Shown piece by piece: positions 62,157 through 64,000 of a stretch of DNA of 64,000 bases. The translations under genes were made by a program, and so were the position numbers. The notes beneath the pieces were generated by a model, which was not told where the DNA came from, made no database searches, and saw nothing but the letters and a program-made list of their open reading frames with translations. The stretch comes from Hericium rajendrae. Lineage: Eukaryota > Basidiomycota > Agaricomycetes > Russulales > Hericiaceae. The stretch spans positions 1,488,001 through 1,552,000 of the forward strand of contig CM065891.1 in the NCBI GenBank assembly GCA_033439255.1, read 5' to 3'. Positions within the stretch are counted from its first letter, which is position 1. The number at the start of each line of letters is the position of its first letter.

Positions 62157-62660
62157 GATGTTGTGGAAGTTGTAGTGGTTACATTTAGTTTTCTATACAT
62201 TTCACATTCACATTTTTGCGTCGCATGACCGCCGAAAGATCATAATGAAATCAGGCGGAATTTACATAAACAGAGTGAATTGGGCAGAAAGGACGGTGCC
62301 ACGGAAGACGGAAGACGCCGTTAGTAGGTTAGCGCCCGCATTAGCGACACGCTCGTGGTTGCAGGATACACCCCCGACGCCCACGACGTAAACCGCATCG
62401 CCTTTCTCTTTCATCTTTCACCACCTCCATCTCGCTGCCCTTCGACGTCGAGACGACACAACTTGTCAGACTGAGCGAGGGCGTCGTGGCTGGTTGTTCT
62501 GTGTGCTGTGAGCAGATCATTCATCCTGCCGTTCAGCCTCTCAACGTCCGCCCAGCATTGAGGCGGTATCGATCTTTGTCCGCATCACACGAACCCGTTT
62601 TTCAGCTCTCTTTCATTCGTACACTCGGCTCTCTCGCCGCTTTGCCTTCGTCCGCATACC
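62157..62660. other. Intergenic / 5' UTR of the next gene
   Basis: Contains the NDUFS7 3' end and a pyrimidine-rich stretch (about 62400-62640) consistent with promoter and 5' UTR of the gene at 62661. Confidence 0.4.
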
Positions 62661-64000
62661 ATGGCGACCGCCGTTCATTCCCCAACCCCTGACAATCCCT
62701 CGTCGTCTCTCAGCCAAGGCGCCCTCGACATACTCCCTTTGTTTCCCCGCGGGCTCGCCATCACAGATTTCAACATGGAGGATGAAAACTCGTCCTCTGC
62801 ACTCCCTGTGCATGCCCCACAACAGCATCCAGAGAACGCTTCGCCTACCCCAACGCCTATACCGGCCGACCCTCAGCAAGAGGCTCGCGGCACACACCAG
62901 CGGTCGAGTGCGTCGCCACCCCCAGTTGAAGACCGGCCCGCCGCTAGACGATCCAAAGACCGGCCCAAATACGAGCTGCACGATGAACCCAACGCTCAAT
63001 ACCCGCGCGCAAAGCCCGCCAATGACGAGCAGCCCTCCCACACATATCCCGCGGGCGCTGCCGCGCCGCGCCCTAATGAACAGTACAGTTACAACGATAG
63101 TTTTTTCCCGTCATCCTTCGCATCCAGCGATATGCCCAACGGCCGCCCACTCGCCGGCTCTAGCGCGCAGCAGGACTCGACGACGACGCCCGCGCAGGCC
63201 CTGCAGAATACGTGGCAACAGTCCACACAGAGGGACGATGCCTATCGTATGCCGTCCAAGCGATACCAGCCCGCCGCTGGCCCAAGCCAGCTCCTCCCGT
63301 CTATGTCGGGCAGCCCCCCAGCGCAATACGCTACTATACCCGTGTCACCGAAGATGCGCGCGCAGCCCCAACAGCCGAAGTACATTACGCCTTCAGCAGC
63401 CGCACCTAGCGCGGCGAACCCCGTCTTCGCGCCAGTGCCAATGGAGGAGGTGTGTGTCGAGTGCGCGATGCGCGATCAGGACATGGCGGATGTGGACGTG
63501 ACGAGCCCTGGCGTTTGGGAACGGGAGAGCGATGTGTATTACGAAGAGCTAGTCCGGAGGGAGCATGAGGAGGAAGCGGCAGGTGTTGCGCCCTCCGATC
63601 CTGATCGGCCGCGTGCGCGGGGTGGACGGTTGAACGAGCAGAACCTCAAGCTTTGGTTGAGCATGGTGCGTTCAATCTGCTTGCGCCTTTCACCCCACTC
63701 ACGCATGCGGGAATATGCCTACAGAACCCCCGAGAGCCGACATCCAAGCGGCAGAATCTGGACCAGTACGTTCGGTCCCAGCGTTCCCTTCTGGAGGCCG
63801 AGGCCTGGGCACATGCCCGCGCCATGCAGGAGTCGCGGCAAATCGATGACAAGATGCGGGACACATATTCGCAGCTTCGGCGGTCCACATACGAGCTCGG
63901 CGGCAGTAGTGTCACCGCAGTGGACGATATCAACGGAGTGCGTATCAAGGCGCCCCGCTCATCGACCATCGCAAGCACGGGCATGAGCGGCTCGCGCGAG
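62661..64000 (+). CDS. Unrecognised Ser/Pro-rich conserved protein, 5' part, runs off the window
   Basis: The protein begins MATAVHSPTPDNPSSSLSQG and is disordered for about 250 residues. A conserved-looking block follows: EEVCVECAMRDQDMADVDVT, then SPGVWERESDVYYEELVRRE, with a CxxC pair and very little low complexity. A 59-bp intron (63666-63724) joins in phase to a second exon, NPREPTSKRQNLDQYVRSQR, whose following EAEAWAHARAMQESRQ and MRDTYSQLRRSTYELGG look helical. The frame is still open at the window edge. I do not recognise a named family. The cytosolic CxxC block suggests a possible metal site, which is inference. Confidence 0.75.

Overview
The window looks like nuclear DNA from a filamentous basidiomycete, most likely an Agaricomycete. 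The genes are intron-dense, with introns mostly 45-75 bp, GT donors (often GTGCGT or GTAAGT) and CTNA-type branch sites. The gene set (AreA-type GATA factor, multi-exon seven-helix-like DUF6534 protein, A-T-R adenylate-forming reductase, PPGP-hinge P450s) fits that group. Nothing prokaryotic is present. Gene models below were spliced by eye from open frames, family motifs and GT-AG phase.

Layout. 0.6-2.9 kb (-): unrecognised membrane protein. 3.7-6.1 kb (+): gamma-glutamyltransferase. 7.4-8.9 kb (+): signal peptide peptidase. 8.9-11.9 kb: gene-poor, in part very GC-rich. 11.9-15.7 kb (+): nitrogen-regulatory GATA factor. 16.3-21.2 kb (+): Sec7-PH Arf exchange factor. 22.4-23.5 kb (+): short-chain dehydrogenase. 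24.3-26.3 kb (+): DUF6534-like membrane protein. 26.7-29.8 kb (-): Ysh1/CPSF73 mRNA 3'-end endonuclease, divergent from a small basic protein (30.0-30.3 kb). 30.65-32.09 kb: candidate non-autonomous transposon bounded by 14-bp inverted repeats. 32.2-35.9 kb (-): low-complexity protein with a possible Ulp1-like C-terminal fold. 36.6-38.4 kb (-): mitochondrial PDK/BCKDK-type kinase, divergent from Ctf4/Mcl1 (38.6-43.0 kb, +). 43.2-44.8 kb (-): mitochondrial Mtf1/rRNA-dimethylase-like protein.

45.0-57.3 kb is the accessory-looking part: an adenylate-forming reductase (A-T-R), a decayed glucose-6-phosphate isomerase fragment, two paralogous P450s that share intron positions, and a cytosine deaminase between the P450s. 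The reductase and both P450s lie on the minus strand and could form a small secondary-metabolism cluster. 58.4-60.3 kb (-): PAS-kinase-like protein kinase. 61.1-62.2 kb (+): complex I subunit NDUFS7. 62.7 kb to the end (+): 5' part of an unrecognised conserved protein.

A cross-cutting observation: many otherwise well-conserved genes contain isolated one-base frame breaks, most explained by loss of one base from a run of identical bases (near 1276, 8768, 15002, 19219, 20546, 22481, 24683, 26895, 43461), plus a few apparent gains (near 16500, 18536, 40196). Restoring them makes exon lengths sum to whole codons in the genes I tallied. I read these as probable assembly indels rather than true pseudogenes, but that needs raw reads.
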